Positions 40,837 through 49,795 of a stretch of 64,000 nucleotides of DNA are shown one piece after another. The DNA lies in assembly GCA_050633465.1 (NCBI GenBank), contig JBOEGO010000011.1:62001-126000 (forward strand). The letters are read 5' to 3'. Numbering within the stretch: the stretch's first letter is position 1; the number at the start of each line of letters is the position of its first letter. Under the pieces are notes generated by a model. The model was not told where the DNA came from and did no database searches. It saw only the letters and a program-made list of their open reading frames with translations. The translations under genes were made by a program, and so were the position numbers. The DNA comes from UBA3069 sp050633465 (GTDB taxonomy: Bacteria > Pseudomonadota > Alphaproteobacteria > Rhodobacterales > Rhodobacteraceae).

Positions 40837-41964
40837 CTATTCGGCCGCCTCCGCCGCCGCAACCGCATCCAGTTCCGCCGCACGCTTTTCCACCAGTTCG
40901 ACAATGTGGTCGACCATGCCCGCATTGCCCGTCTTATGGTCCTGCTTACCGGCCAGATACACCATGCCAGACCCCGCGCCGCCGCCGGTAAACCCGACAT
41001 CGGTCAGCAATGCCTCGCCCGGGCCATTGACCACACAGCCGATGATGCTCAGGCTCATCGGTGTCTTGATATGTGACAAACGATCCTCCAGCGCCTCGAC
41101 GGTTTTGATCACGTCAAAACCCTGACGCGCACAGGACGGACAGGAAATGATATTCACGCCGCGATGCCGCAGCCCCAGCGATTTCAGAATGTCATAGCCC
41201 ACCTTGACCTCCTCCACCGGATCAGCAGACAGGCTAACGCGGATCGTATCGCCAATGCCGCTCCACAGCAGGTTGCCCATGCCGATGGCCGATTTGATCG
41301 TGCCAGACATCAGCCCGCCCGCCTCGGTGATGCCCAGATGGATCGGCGCGTCGGTGGCATCGGCCAGTTGTTGATAGGCGGCGGCAGCCATAAACACATC
41401 CGATGCCTTCACACTGATTTTAAAGTCGTGAAAATCGTGATCCTGCAAAATGCGAATGTGGTCCATGCCGGATTCCACCATCGCATCTGGGCAGGGTTCG
41501 CCATATTTTTCCAACAGATGCTTTTCCAGCGATCCGGCGTTGACCCCGATGCGGATCGAACAACCGTGATCCCGCGCCGCCGCGATCACCTCGCGCACGC
41601 GGGCCGCGTCACCGATATTGCCCGGATTGATCCGCAAACAGGCCGCGCCCGCCTCGGCCGCTTCGATGCCGCGTTTGTAATGGAAATGGATATCAGCCAC
41701 CAATGGCACCGGGCTTTCGCGCACGATCTCGCGCATGGCGCGGCTCGATGCCTCGTCCGGCACGGATACCCGCACAATATCGGCGCCCGCCTCGGCGGCG
41801 GCCTGTATCTGCGCAATCGTGGCCGCCACATCGGTGGTCAATGTGTTGGTCATGGTCTGCACCGTGATCGGCGCATCGCCCCCCACAGGCACATTGCCCA
41901 CCATGATCTGGCGGCTTTTGCGCCGTTCGATATTGCGCCACGGGCGGATCGGATTATGGGTCAT
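40837..41964 (-). CDS. ispG: (E)-4-hydroxy-3-methylbut-2-enyl-diphosphate synthase
   Basis: 375 aa [4Fe-4S] enzyme of the MEP isoprenoid pathway, the same pathway as dxr at 7244-8422. It has the TIM-barrel start VGGDAPITVQTMTNTLTTDV and the cluster ligands in IISCPSCARQGFDV and IGCVVNGPGEALLTDVGFTG (three cysteines and the following glutamate). The ATG at 41964 has AAAGGACAG upstream. It follows the RodZ-like gene on the same strand, but a terminator lies between them. Confidence 0.96.
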   Translation of the reverse strand: MTHNPIRPWRNIERRKSRQIMVGNVPVGGDAPITVQTMTNTLTTDVAATIAQIQAAAEAGADIVRVSVPDEASSRAMREIVRESPVPLVADIHFHYKRGIEAAEAGAACLRINPGNIGDAARVREVIAAARDHGCSIRIGVNAGSLEKHLLEKYGEPCPDAMVESGMDHIRILQDHDFHDFKISVKASDVFMAAAAYQQLADATDAPIHLGITEAGGLMSGTIKSAIGMGNLLWSGIGDTIRVSLSADPVEEVKVGYDILKSLGLRHRGVNIISCPSCARQGFDVIKTVEALEDRLSHIKTPMSLSIIGCVVNGPGEALLTDVGFTGGGAGSGMVYLAGKQDHKTGNAGMVDHIVELVEKRAAELDAVAAAEAAE

Positions 41965-42060
41965 AACAGCCTGTCCTTTGCGGGTTGGCATTTGGCGCAA
42001 GATAGCCGCTCACCGCCATATCCGCAACGCAGCACAATCAACTTTGCATGATCAAAAACA

Positions 42061-42097
42061 GCAAAACGCCGCGCAGGGGAACCCTATGCGCAGCGTT
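42061..42097 (-). terminator. Intrinsic terminator after the RodZ-like gene
   Basis: On the minus strand AACGCTGCGCA / TGCGCGGCGTT form an 11-bp stem with one G-T pair, followed by TTTTGC. Confidence 0.75.
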
Positions 42098-42129
42098 AAC
42101 TTTGCGCCCCAAGGCACTGAAAACCCTAG

Positions 42130-43365
42130 CTATTGCGAGGCAGGAACCTGCAACTCCGCAACCACCTTGGCCAGATCACCGTCGCGCTGCGGATCGGCAG
42201 GCGCATAGGTTTCGGTCAAGGATGCAGTGGCCAGCGGCAGGTTCGATGTCACCGACCCGCGCGCCCCCGCAGGGCCGTAATGCTGGCCGTTGACGGCAAA
42301 ATAGATCGCACCGGATTCGCCCACCCGCAGGGTTGGCGGCTCTTCGGTGGCAGGCACGGCCCAGCGTTCGCCGGATTCCATGATGCCCTCGAAAATGACC
42401 GACCCGTCAGCGGCGCGCACGCGCACCCATGCGGGGCGCACGGCCACCATTTCCAACGCGGGCGCCGGCCCTTCGACCACCTGCGGCATTGTCGCGTTGC
42501 CGTTGGTGCCGGTCATCGCAGCGGCCACGGCGCGGGCTGTGGCATCGGCCACCGAGTCGCGCGGCGCACCGGCAAACGCCCCGTTCAAGGACGGGTCCAG
42601 CGTCGAAATAGGCGCATCCCGCGCCACCATCACAGGCACATCCAGGGCCTGCGGTCGATACAGACGATCCAGCGCATCCGATGGCGGGTTGAACACACCC
42701 GCCGCCATCTGCGGCCCCTGATCACCGGCGCCACCCGCATCGCGGGTGACAGGCGTGGTCACCGCCGGTTGCAGCGGGTCCAGATCGGCCAACACATCGG
42801 GGGTGTTTTCAACAGGCGCGAATTGCACGCGCTGCACCTCGTTCAATACGGTCCAGCCGCCGTAACCGATGCCACCGATCAGCAGCGCCAGCACAAACAA
42901 CGACCCCACAGCACGGGGTTCGATCCGGTCCAGAAAACTGTCGGTTTCGGGCACGAACGGCGTGGCAGGCGCGGCAAACGGGTCATGGTCGGCGCCGCGC
43001 GCAAAAGGTTCGGATTTGCGCACCACCGATGCGCCCGGCGACATGCCATGCGCCAGCGAAAACCCGCTTTCGGCGCAGAATCCCTCGAATGCGTGATCGG
43101 GATCCATGCCCAGATAGCGCGCATAGGACCGCACATAACCGGCAATAAACCCCGGCGTGTCAAAGGCCGAAGGGTCGCAATTTTCTATGGCAGCGATGTA
43201 GTTGGCCTTGATCCGCAGCTCGCGTTGCACATCCAGCAGCGACTTGCCCAATGTGGCCCGTTCGCCGCGCATCATGTCACCCAGACGCAATTCAAAGTCG
43301 TCAAACCCGCGCGGGCTGACTTCCTCTGCGACCTCCGGTTTGCGCGAAGCTCTGAGTCTGATCAT
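42130..43365 (-). CDS. RodZ-like helix-turn-helix membrane protein
   Basis: 411 aa. N-terminal cytoplasmic HTH_25 domain (LGDMMRGERATLGKSLLDVQ, REL..KANYIAAIENCDPSAF, IAGYVRSYARYLGMDPDHAF in parts), a single membrane helix at about residues 147-170 (GSLFVLALLIGGIGYGGWTV), a long low-complexity periplasmic linker, and a C-terminal DUF4115 domain (VAVRPAWVRVRAADGSVIFE, GERWAVPATEEPPTLRVGES). This is the RodZ layout, linking MreB-based cell shape to the membrane, though the linker is unusually long. Ends 33 nt before a terminator. Confidence 0.85.
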   Translation of the reverse strand: MIRLRASRKPEVAEEVSPRGFDDFELRLGDMMRGERATLGKSLLDVQRELRIKANYIAAIENCDPSAFDTPGFIAGYVRSYARYLGMDPDHAFEGFCAESGFSLAHGMSPGASVVRKSEPFARGADHDPFAAPATPFVPETDSFLDRIEPRAVGSLFVLALLIGGIGYGGWTVLNEVQRVQFAPVENTPDVLADLDPLQPAVTTPVTRDAGGAGDQGPQMAAGVFNPPSDALDRLYRPQALDVPVMVARDAPISTLDPSLNGAFAGAPRDSVADATARAVAAAMTGTNGNATMPQVVEGPAPALEMVAVRPAWVRVRAADGSVIFEGIMESGERWAVPATEEPPTLRVGESGAIYFAVNGQHYGPAGARGSVTSNLPLATASLTETYAPADPQRDGDLAKVVAELQVPASQ

Positions 43366-43475
43366 CTGCTCTGCCCCAACTTACTCAACCTCGGCGAACA
43401 TCCCACGATTCGCTTTGTTGTTGTTTCTTAGGGCTAAGTTAACACAGTGCAAGGTGAATTGCACCCGCAGCCTGA

Positions 43476-44705
43476 CTAGCCAGTTAATTCTTGGCGGTTA
43501 AGCGCGCAATGGCTCCACAATGCGTCCATCGAACGCACCAGCTTGTCCACTTCCTTGGGGCCATGCACCGGCGACGGGGTGAACCGCAACCGTTCGGTTC
43601 CGCGTGGCACGGTGGGGAAATTGATCGGCTGCACATAGATGCCGAATTCCTCCAGCAACATATCCGACAGCTTCTTGGTGTGCTTGGGGTCACCCACGAT
43701 CACCGGCACGATATGGCTTCCGTGATCAATGATCGGCAATCCCATGCCCTTCAACCGCAGCTTCAGCACCGATGCCTGCTGCTGGTGGGCGTCGCGCAGC
43801 GCCTGCCCGCCTTCGGTTTTCAGGAACGCCACGGATGCCGCAGCCCCCGCCGCCACCGCAGGCGGCAACGAAGTGGTGAAAATGAACCCCGGCGCATAGG
43901 ACCGGATCGCGTCGCACATCCTGGCCGAGGCCGCGATATAGCCGCCCATCACGCCATATGCCTTGGCCAATGTGCCGTTGATGATGTCGATGCGCTGCAT
44001 CAGGTTGTCACGTTCGGCCACCCCTGCGCCGCGCGGGCCATACATGCCCACCGCATGCACCTCGTCGATATAGGTCAGCGCGCCGAATTCATCCGCCAGA
44101 TCGCAGATTTCCTTGATCGGGCCAAAATCGCCATCCATCGAATAGACCGACTCAAAGGCGATCAGTTTCGGCGCGGCAGGATCATCCGCCGCCAGCTTGG
44201 CGCGCAGATCGGCCACATCATTGTGCTTGAAAATCCGTTTCGCGCCGCCATTGCGCCGCACCCCTTCGATCATCGAGGCATGGTTCAACTCGTCGCTGTA
44301 AATGATCAGACCGGGGAACAGTTTCGGCAGGGTGCTGAGCGTGGCATCATTGGCGATATAGGCCGATGTGAACAACAGCGCCGCCTCTTTGCGGTGCAGG
44401 TCGGCCAGCTCGGCCTCCAGACGTTTGTGGTAAACCGTCGTGCCGGAGATATTGCGGGTGCCGCCCGACCCTGCGCCGGTGGCGTCGATGGCCTCGTGCA
44501 TTGCGGCCAGAACCACGGGGTGCTGCCCCATGCCCAGGTAATCATTGCCACACCAAACCGTCACCGGGGCGGTGCTGCCGTCTTCTTTGCGCCAGGTCGC
44601 ATGGGGGAAATTGCCGTTCTCGCGTTCGATATCAATAAACGTCCGATACCGGCCCTCATTGTGCAGACGCGCAAGCGCCTTATCCAGATTCGCGTTGTAA
44701 TCCAC
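43476..44705 (-). CDS. hemA: 5-aminolevulinate synthase
   Basis: 409 aa PLP enzyme condensing glycine and succinyl-CoA, first step of the C4 haem pathway. MDYNANLDKALARLHNEGRY, the glycine-rich GAGSGGTRNISGT segment, YIDEVHAVGMYGPRGAGVAE, the PLP-lysine segment GTLAKAYGVMGGYIA and FTTSLPPAVAAGA are diagnostic. The GTG start at 44705 is chosen because it has a strong GGAGGAAAG site and gives the family's N-terminus; a longer frame reaches 44792. An FnrL-type box lies upstream at 44849, matching the oxygen control known for Rhodobacter hemA. Confidence 0.97.
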   Translation of the reverse strand: MDYNANLDKALARLHNEGRYRTFIDIERENGNFPHATWRKEDGSTAPVTVWCGNDYLGMGQHPVVLAAMHEAIDATGAGSGGTRNISGTTVYHKRLEAELADLHRKEAALLFTSAYIANDATLSTLPKLFPGLIIYSDELNHASMIEGVRRNGGAKRIFKHNDVADLRAKLAADDPAAPKLIAFESVYSMDGDFGPIKEICDLADEFGALTYIDEVHAVGMYGPRGAGVAERDNLMQRIDIINGTLAKAYGVMGGYIAASARMCDAIRSYAPGFIFTTSLPPAVAAGAAASVAFLKTEGGQALRDAHQQQASVLKLRLKGMGLPIIDHGSHIVPVIVGDPKHTKKLSDMLLEEFGIYVQPINFPTVPRGTERLRFTPSPVHGPKEVDKLVRSMDALWSHCALNRQELTG

Positions 44706-44848
44706 TGGCTTTCCTCCGTATTCCCCTCTGGCACAGCCACTTTGGCCTGCTGGAAAAGGAACCTGTTCGCTGGTCGTTTCCAAAGTTCGCAATGATATAA
44801 ACCAATCATCCGCGCAATGACAGCTACCAAAATGCCGCGACCCCTCCC

Positions 44849-44862
44849 TTGACCTGTGTCAA
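44849..44862. promoter_or_regulatory. FNR/FnrL-type box between hemA and the M20 peptidase gene
   Basis: TTGACCTGTGTCAA is a perfect palindromic TTGAC-N4-GTCAA, within the FnrL consensus TTGAY-N4-RTCAA. It is 144 nt before the hemA start and 77 nt before the divergent peptidase start. FnrL activates hemA in Rhodobacter sphaeroides at low oxygen. Confidence 0.7.
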
Positions 44863-44938
44863 GTCGCTGGACACTGCCCATCGCCCTGCTACCCTCTGCC
44901 TGAAACACCCTAATATCACATGAAAACCGGAGTCCCCG

Positions 44939-46309
44939 ATGCCTGCGCAAACCGTCCTGTCCCGTGTCGATGCCACCCTGCCAGAATCGCTCGACCGGCT
45001 GATGCAGCTGCTGCGCATCCCGTCGATTTCCACCGATCCCGCCTATAAGGACGATTGCGCCCGCGCCGCCGACTGGCTGGTGGATGAATTGCGCGGGATC
45101 GGCGCGCGCGCCGAAATGCGCCCCACCCCGGGTCACCCGATGGTGGTCGGCCATCTGGGCGACACCGGCCCACATATCCTGTTTTACGGTCACTACGATG
45201 TGCAACCCGTTGATCCGCTTGACCTATGGGACCGCGACCCCTTTGACGCCATGATCGAGGACACCCCAAAGGGCAAAATGATCCGTGCGCGCGGATCGTC
45301 CGACGACAAGGGCCAGCTTATGACCTTTATCGAGGCCTGCCGCGCATGGATCGCCGAACATGGTGCGCTGCCCTGCCGCGTCACCTTCCTGTTCGAGGGC
45401 GAAGAGGAAAGCGGCTCCCCCTCGCTCGTGCCGTTCCTCGAAGCCAACAAGGAAGAGCTGACAACCGAACTGGCCCTGATCTGCGACACCGGATTGTTCC
45501 AGTCGAAATCCCCCGCCATCATCACCATGCTGCGCGGCCTTCTGGGCGAGGAACTGACCATCCACGCCGCCAGCCGCGATCTGCATTCGGGCATGTATGG
45601 CGGCCCTGCGCAAAATCCGATCCGCGTGCTGACCCGCATTCTGGCCGGATTGCACGACGACCATGGCCGCGTCACAGTGCCGGGGTTCTATGACGGCGTG
45701 CCCGACCTGAACGCGGAACTGGCGGCGCAGTGGCAGGCGCTCGGCTTTGATCATGCGGGGTTTCTGGGCGATGTCGGGCTGTCCGATCCCGCGGGCGAGG
45801 ATGACCAGACGCCCCTGCAACAGATCTGGTCGCGCCCGACCTGCGAATTCAACGGTATCATCGGCGGCTACACCGGCGAGGGATTCAAAACCGTGCTGCC
45901 CGCCCGGGCCAGCGTCAAACTGTCCTTCCGGCTGGTCGGCACCCAGGATCCCCATGCCATCCGGCAAAGTTTTCGCAAGATGGTCGAGGATCAACTGCCC
46001 GCCGATTGCACCGCCGAGTGGAAGGCCCACGGCGCATCCGGCGCCAGCCAGATGCAGATCGAACACCCCCTGTTCGAACTGTCCCGCGCCGCGCTGAGCG
46101 AAGAATGGCAAACCCCCGCCGCCTATGCGGGCTGCGGCGGCTCTATCCCCATCGCCGGCCATTTCCAGCGCATCCTTGGCATGAACACCATGCTGACGGG
46201 CTTTGCCAAAGACGACGACCAGATCCATTCCCCGAATGAAAAATACGACGTCGAAAGCTTTCACAAAGGCACACGTTCATGGGTGCGCCTGCTGGCCAAA
46301 CTGGCCTGA
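44939..46309 (+). CDS. M20-family metallopeptidase (dipeptidase type)
   Basis: 456 aa. The zinc-ligand motifs are intact: LFYGHYDVQPVDPLDLWDRD, RGSSDDKGQLMTFIEA, FLFEGEEESGSPSLVPFLEA, LICDTGLFQ and, after the dimerisation domain (about residues 185-345), the closing histidine region KDDDQIHSPNEKYDVESF. It is cytoplasmic, with no signal peptide. Probably hydrolyses short peptides or acylated amino acids. It is divergent from hemA with the FnrL-type box between, and followed by the second copy of the 3'-end repeat. Confidence 0.92.
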   Translation: MPAQTVLSRVDATLPESLDRLMQLLRIPSISTDPAYKDDCARAADWLVDELRGIGARAEMRPTPGHPMVVGHLGDTGPHILFYGHYDVQPVDPLDLWDRDPFDAMIEDTPKGKMIRARGSSDDKGQLMTFIEACRAWIAEHGALPCRVTFLFEGEEESGSPSLVPFLEANKEELTTELALICDTGLFQSKSPAIITMLRGLLGEELTIHAASRDLHSGMYGGPAQNPIRVLTRILAGLHDDHGRVTVPGFYDGVPDLNAELAAQWQALGFDHAGFLGDVGLSDPAGEDDQTPLQQIWSRPTCEFNGIIGGYTGEGFKTVLPARASVKLSFRLVGTQDPHAIRQSFRKMVEDQLPADCTAEWKAHGASGASQMQIEHPLFELSRAALSEEWQTPAAYAGCGGSIPIAGHFQRILGMNTMLTGFAKDDDQIHSPNEKYDVESFHKGTRSWVRLLAKLA

Positions 46310-46343
46310 CCCAACGCTGAACTCCGCGCCCGTGGCGGGTGCG

Positions 46344-46382
46344 GATGCCTCCGGCAGGAGGTATTTTCAGAACAATGAAAGG
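46344..46382 (+). repeat. 3'-end repeat element, copy 2
   Basis: GATGCCTCCGGCAGGAGG, then TATTTTCAGAACAATGAAAGG; 34 nt after the peptidase stop and in the same direction. One base longer in the hairpin than copy 1. See 32265-32300 and 54595-54630. Confidence 0.8.
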
Positions 46383-46413
46383 CAGGGCGTGATCTTTTAC
46401 GCCTCGCGGCCTT

Positions 46414-47574
46414 TTATTGCAGGCTGGACCGCACCAGCGCACTGATCATATCGGTGCGGGTGACAATGCCGGTGATACGGCCCTTTTCCAGCACCGGAAC
46501 GGCATCCACATCGCCCTCGGCCATCATCGGCAACAGCGCGACCATGGGCGTGGCGGGGGCAGCGCGCGGTCCGGCCACGCTCATGATATCCAATGCCCGC
46601 ACGGGTTTGCCCCTGTCGCTGTCCAGCAAGCGCCGCATGGCGGGGCCGAAACCACGGTTCAGGCGCAGGGCATCCTCGCGGGCGCGCCCGATCAGGTGCA
46701 TCTGGAAAATCACCCCTAAAAACCGGTCCCCTTTGCCGACCACGGGCAGCGCGGTGAACCTGTGGTGTTTGAACAGATCGGCCACATCCGACAGCGGCGT
46801 TTCGGGGCCGACGGTCACCAGATTGCGCGACATGATGCTTTGCGCGGTCATCGGGCCGCTGCGGTGCTGCGCCGCCTGCACCTCGGCCGCGCCGATCAGC
46901 CGTGCCAGATCGTCAACGCCCAGATTGAATGACTGCTGATAGCGTTCCAGAATGGTGGTCAGGTCCTGTTCCGACAGGCCCAGACGCTCCATCGGTTCGG
47001 GGTCAAGGGTGCCATGGGTGTTGGGGTCGTCGAACTGGCGAAACGGGTATTGCCGCCCAGTCAGGCGGGCATATGCCGCCGCGACCGCGACCAGCACAAT
47101 GGTGCCGACAGCAACCGGCGCAAGGGCAAAGCGGAACCCCAGTTCGCCAATCGCCTCGGGGCTCATTGCCGCGGTCATGGCCACTGCTCCGGCGGGCGGA
47201 TGCACGGCGCGGCACAGCATGGTGGCGACAATGCCCAACCCCACGGCCAGCGCAATGCGCAACGCCGGATCGCCCACCGTCAGACACACCGCCACCCCGA
47301 CCAGCGCCGCCACCGTATTGCCCACCACCGCCGACCATGGCTGCGCCAGCGGACTGTTGGGCACCGCAAACAGCAAAACCGAAGTCGCCCCGAACGGCGC
47401 CACCAGATACAGGCCCAACTGCATATCCACCACCGGCGACAGCACGAACAGCCCCGCCAACCCCAACCCGACAAAGGCACCGATACCGGCGCGCAATGCC
47501 TCGAAGGTCGAAGCACGGGCCACAACCGGCCCAAAAGAACGCAAGCTGGGCAACATGCCGCGAAGACCTTTCAT
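46414..47574 (-). CDS. HPP-family membrane protein with two CBS domains
   Basis: 386 aa. The N-terminal half has about four membrane helices and the HPP motif in CRAVHPPAGAVAMTAAM; LYLVAPFGATSVLLFAVPNS is also typical. The C-terminal half contains two CBS domains (IMSRNLVTVGPETPLSDVAD and IMSVAGPRAAPATPMVALLP). Some HPP proteins are nitrite transporters of chloroplasts and cyanobacteria; the fused CBS pair suggests nucleotide-sensitive gating. The ATG at 47574 fits; an upstream codon at 47622 is possible. No operon partner. Confidence 0.85.
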   Translation of the reverse strand: MKGLRGMLPSLRSFGPVVARASTFEALRAGIGAFVGLGLAGLFVLSPVVDMQLGLYLVAPFGATSVLLFAVPNSPLAQPWSAVVGNTVAALVGVAVCLTVGDPALRIALAVGLGIVATMLCRAVHPPAGAVAMTAAMSPEAIGELGFRFALAPVAVGTIVLVAVAAAYARLTGRQYPFRQFDDPNTHGTLDPEPMERLGLSEQDLTTILERYQQSFNLGVDDLARLIGAAEVQAAQHRSGPMTAQSIMSRNLVTVGPETPLSDVADLFKHHRFTALPVVGKGDRFLGVIFQMHLIGRAREDALRLNRGFGPAMRRLLDSDRGKPVRALDIMSVAGPRAAPATPMVALLPMMAEGDVDAVPVLEKGRITGIVTRTDMISALVRSSLQ

Positions 47575-47653
47575 TTTGCGCAAATTTTCAGCGCCTGGCG
47601 CAAATTGCAAGGCACAGTCCAATGCGACCTTGGCCGCCGCAGGTTATTTCGAC

Positions 47654-48436
47654 TTATTTCGACCGCGCCCAAAACCGCCGCGTGATTGCTAGCAACAAAC
47701 CCGGCGGAGTGATGCGGGTGGAAAACGCCATCACCTTATTGATGAAACCCGGCACGATCACGCGCTTGCCATCCATCGCCGCATCCCACCCCGCCTGTGC
47801 CACCGCATCGGGTGTGGGCATCGGTATGCGTTTCACCACCGGCAAATCGCCAATCCCCGCACTGTCGAAAAACGCCGTTTGCGTCGGGCCGGGGCACAGG
47901 GCCGTAACGCTGACGCCACGGTTGCGCATCTCGTCCGCCACCGCCTGACTTAGCGACAGAACATAGGATTTGCTGGCGTGATACACCGCCATCCCCGGCC
48001 CCGGCATGAACGCCGCATTGGATGCCACATTGATGATACGCCCGCCGCCCGCGCCCTCCATATGGGGCAGGGCCAGCTTCATCAGCCGGGTCAGCGCATC
48101 AATATTCACATCCAACGACAACCGTTCGCGCGCCCAGTGATCGGGATTGGCAAATTTGCCATGGCTGCCCAAACCGGCATTGTTGATCAACCAGCCGATG
48201 CGCCGCCCCGCGCTGGCCTCGCCCCATGCCCGCTCCACCTCGGCAGGCACAGACAGATCGGCGGCAATCACCTCAGCCTCCCGGCCCATCCCACGCACCA
48301 CACTGGCAACCTCTTCCAGCTTCTCGCGCCCCCGCGCCACCAGTATCAGGTCAAACCCCTTTCCCGCCGCCAGCTCTGCAAATGCCCGCCCGATCCCCTC
48401 AGAGGCGCCCGTCACCAATACCCATTGCCGTTCCAT
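47654..48436 (-). CDS. Short-chain dehydrogenase/reductase
   Basis: 260 aa. Rossmann motif VLVTGASEGIGRAFAELAA, INNAGLGSHGKF, catalytic serine in IINVASNAAFMPG and the YHASKSYVLSLSQAV Tyr-Lys pair. The C-terminal MAFSTRITPPGLLLAITRRF is basic and hydrophobic and may bind the membrane. Substrate is unknown. The ATG at 48436 has AAAGGAGT at good spacing; a GTG one codon upstream is also in frame. Confidence 0.9.
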   Translation of the reverse strand: MERQWVLVTGASEGIGRAFAELAAGKGFDLILVARGREKLEEVASVVRGMGREAEVIAADLSVPAEVERAWGEASAGRRIGWLINNAGLGSHGKFANPDHWARERLSLDVNIDALTRLMKLALPHMEGAGGGRIINVASNAAFMPGPGMAVYHASKSYVLSLSQAVADEMRNRGVSVTALCPGPTQTAFFDSAGIGDLPVVKRIPMPTPDAVAQAGWDAAMDGKRVIVPGFINKVMAFSTRITPPGLLLAITRRFWARSK

Positions 48437-48626
48437 CACCCGACTCCTTTGAAAAATACCAGCCTCACGCTAACAAGCCACACCCGCAGTGACCAGCACC
48501 GCCGCCCTGACTTTTTCTTGGCAAAAATACTCAAATTCCGCCCCCGCCCGAATTCGCCACCTGCGAACACTGGACGCGCCCTGCCATAAAACCTATATGA
48601 TCTGTCAGGAAATAGACGAGGGCACC

Positions 48627-48989
48627 ATGACCAACCAGACCGAACCGCTCGAAGGCACCCCGCTGATCAAACCCTCCAGCACCGACCACCCGCTCTATGA
48701 CAGCGTGGTCGAAGCATGCCGCACGGTCTATGACCCCGAAATTCCGGTCAATATCTATGATCTGGGGCTGGTCTATACCATTGAAATCAACCCCGAAAAC
48801 GAGGTGTCGATCATCATGTCCCTGACCGCGCCGGGCTGCCCCGTGGCCGGCGAAATGCCCGGCTGGCTGGCCGAGGCAGTAGAACCCCTTGATGGCATCA
48901 AACAGGTCGAAGTCGAACTGACATGGGAACCGCAATGGGGCATGGATATGATGTCGGACGAGGCGCGACTTGAACTCGGCTTCATGTAA
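48627..48989 (+). CDS. DUF59 (MIP18-like) Fe-S assembly protein, SufT-like
   Basis: 120 aa. The DUF59 core is clear: YDPEIPVNIYDLGLVYTIEI, SLTAPGCPVAGEMPGWLAEA with the conserved cysteine, and EVELTWEPQWGMDMMSDEAR. Such proteins help insert Fe-S clusters (SufT, PaaD, eukaryotic CIA2). An A-type carrier protein is encoded 1.6 kb downstream. No full suf operon is nearby. A hairpin follows 30 nt after the stop. Confidence 0.9.
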   Translation: MTNQTEPLEGTPLIKPSSTDHPLYDSVVEACRTVYDPEIPVNIYDLGLVYTIEINPENEVSIIMSLTAPGCPVAGEMPGWLAEAVEPLDGIKQVEVELTWEPQWGMDMMSDEARLELGFM

Positions 48990-49018
48990 GCCGCCTTCAT
49001 AACCGCGCAAAGCCGACA

Positions 49019-49046
49019 ATAACGCAGCCCCCCAAGGCTGCGTTAT
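49019..49046 (+). terminator. Hairpin after the DUF59 gene
   Basis: An 11-bp perfect stem ATAACGCAGCC / GGCTGCGTTAT with a 6-nt loop, 29 nt after the stop. There is no real T-run, so termination by it alone is uncertain. Confidence 0.6.
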
Positions 49047-49135
49047 GCATTGCGCAACCCGAAACAGATGCGCCCGCGCCTACCGCAGCCCATTTATATT
49101 GCATTTCCCCGTTCGCAGCCTATTATGGCTGCACC

Positions 49136-49777
49136 ATGACCCAACACATACCCCATATGGCCGTGATCACCGGCGATCTTGTGGCCTCTGGCGCCATGTC
49201 GCCCGACCAATTGGCCGATGCCATGACCACACTGGCCAACAGCGCGACGGCACAGGCCGATTGGCACGACGCACCGCTGCATTTTTCCCGCCACCGCGGC
49301 GATGGCTGGCAGGTCGCCCTGCCCCGCCCCGAACTGGCCCTGCGCGCCGCCCTGCATTTTCGCGCCAGCCTGCGGGCGCTGGATGATACTTTCGACAGCT
49401 ATATATCCATCGCCACCGGTCCCATGGCCATAACAATGCAAGACCTCAACAGCCGCAACGATCCGGTCTTTGTGACCTCGGGGCGCGGGCTGGACCAGCT
49501 GAAACAACACGACCCGCAGCGCATGACCCACGCCAATGGCGGTGCCGCGCAATCCGCCACCATTCTGGCCGACCACCTGACACAGGGCTGGACCAGGGCA
49601 CAGGCAACCGCCATCCTGCCGCTGCTGCCCCCTGACAGCGACACCACCCTGACCGCCATCGCGCAATCTCTGGGCAAGTCGCGCCAGACCGTGACCAAAT
49701 CCCTGCATTCCGCGGGCTGGCAGGCGCTGCACCCCGCCCTGAACGCATTCGAGGAACGCCAAACCAATGACCTCTGA
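49136..49777 (+). CDS. SatD-like protein
   Basis: 213 aa. N-terminal MAVITGDLVASG and FSRHRGDGWQVALPRPELAL are the hallmarks of SatD-like proteins; the RGDGWQ stretch resembles a nucleotide-cyclase-type catalytic core, though activity is not established. The C-terminus has a helix-turn-helix-like segment (LTAIAQSLGKSRQTVTKSLH). Biochemical role is unknown. The DUF3307 membrane-protein gene starts 18 nt downstream, an arrangement I recall as recurrent, suggesting a functional pair. Start at 49136; a second ATG at 49157 would also keep the core. Confidence 0.75.
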   Translation: MTQHIPHMAVITGDLVASGAMSPDQLADAMTTLANSATAQADWHDAPLHFSRHRGDGWQVALPRPELALRAALHFRASLRALDDTFDSYISIATGPMAITMQDLNSRNDPVFVTSGRGLDQLKQHDPQRMTHANGGAAQSATILADHLTQGWTRAQATAILPLLPPDSDTTLTAIAQSLGKSRQTVTKSLHSAGWQALHPALNAFEERQTNDL

Positions 49778-49795
49778 CACAGATGAAACATAACC

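Noticed and set aside
45224..46264. 346-aa minus-strand open frame inside the M20 peptidase gene
   Set aside because: Shadow frame; the peptidase motifs on the plus strand are decisive.
48515..48550. Possible decayed copy of the 3'-end repeat (CTTGGCAAAAATACTC)
   Set aside because: It resembles the inverted element around AAAATAC, but the CCTCCGGCGGGAGG hairpin and the GAACAATGAA tail are not recognisable.
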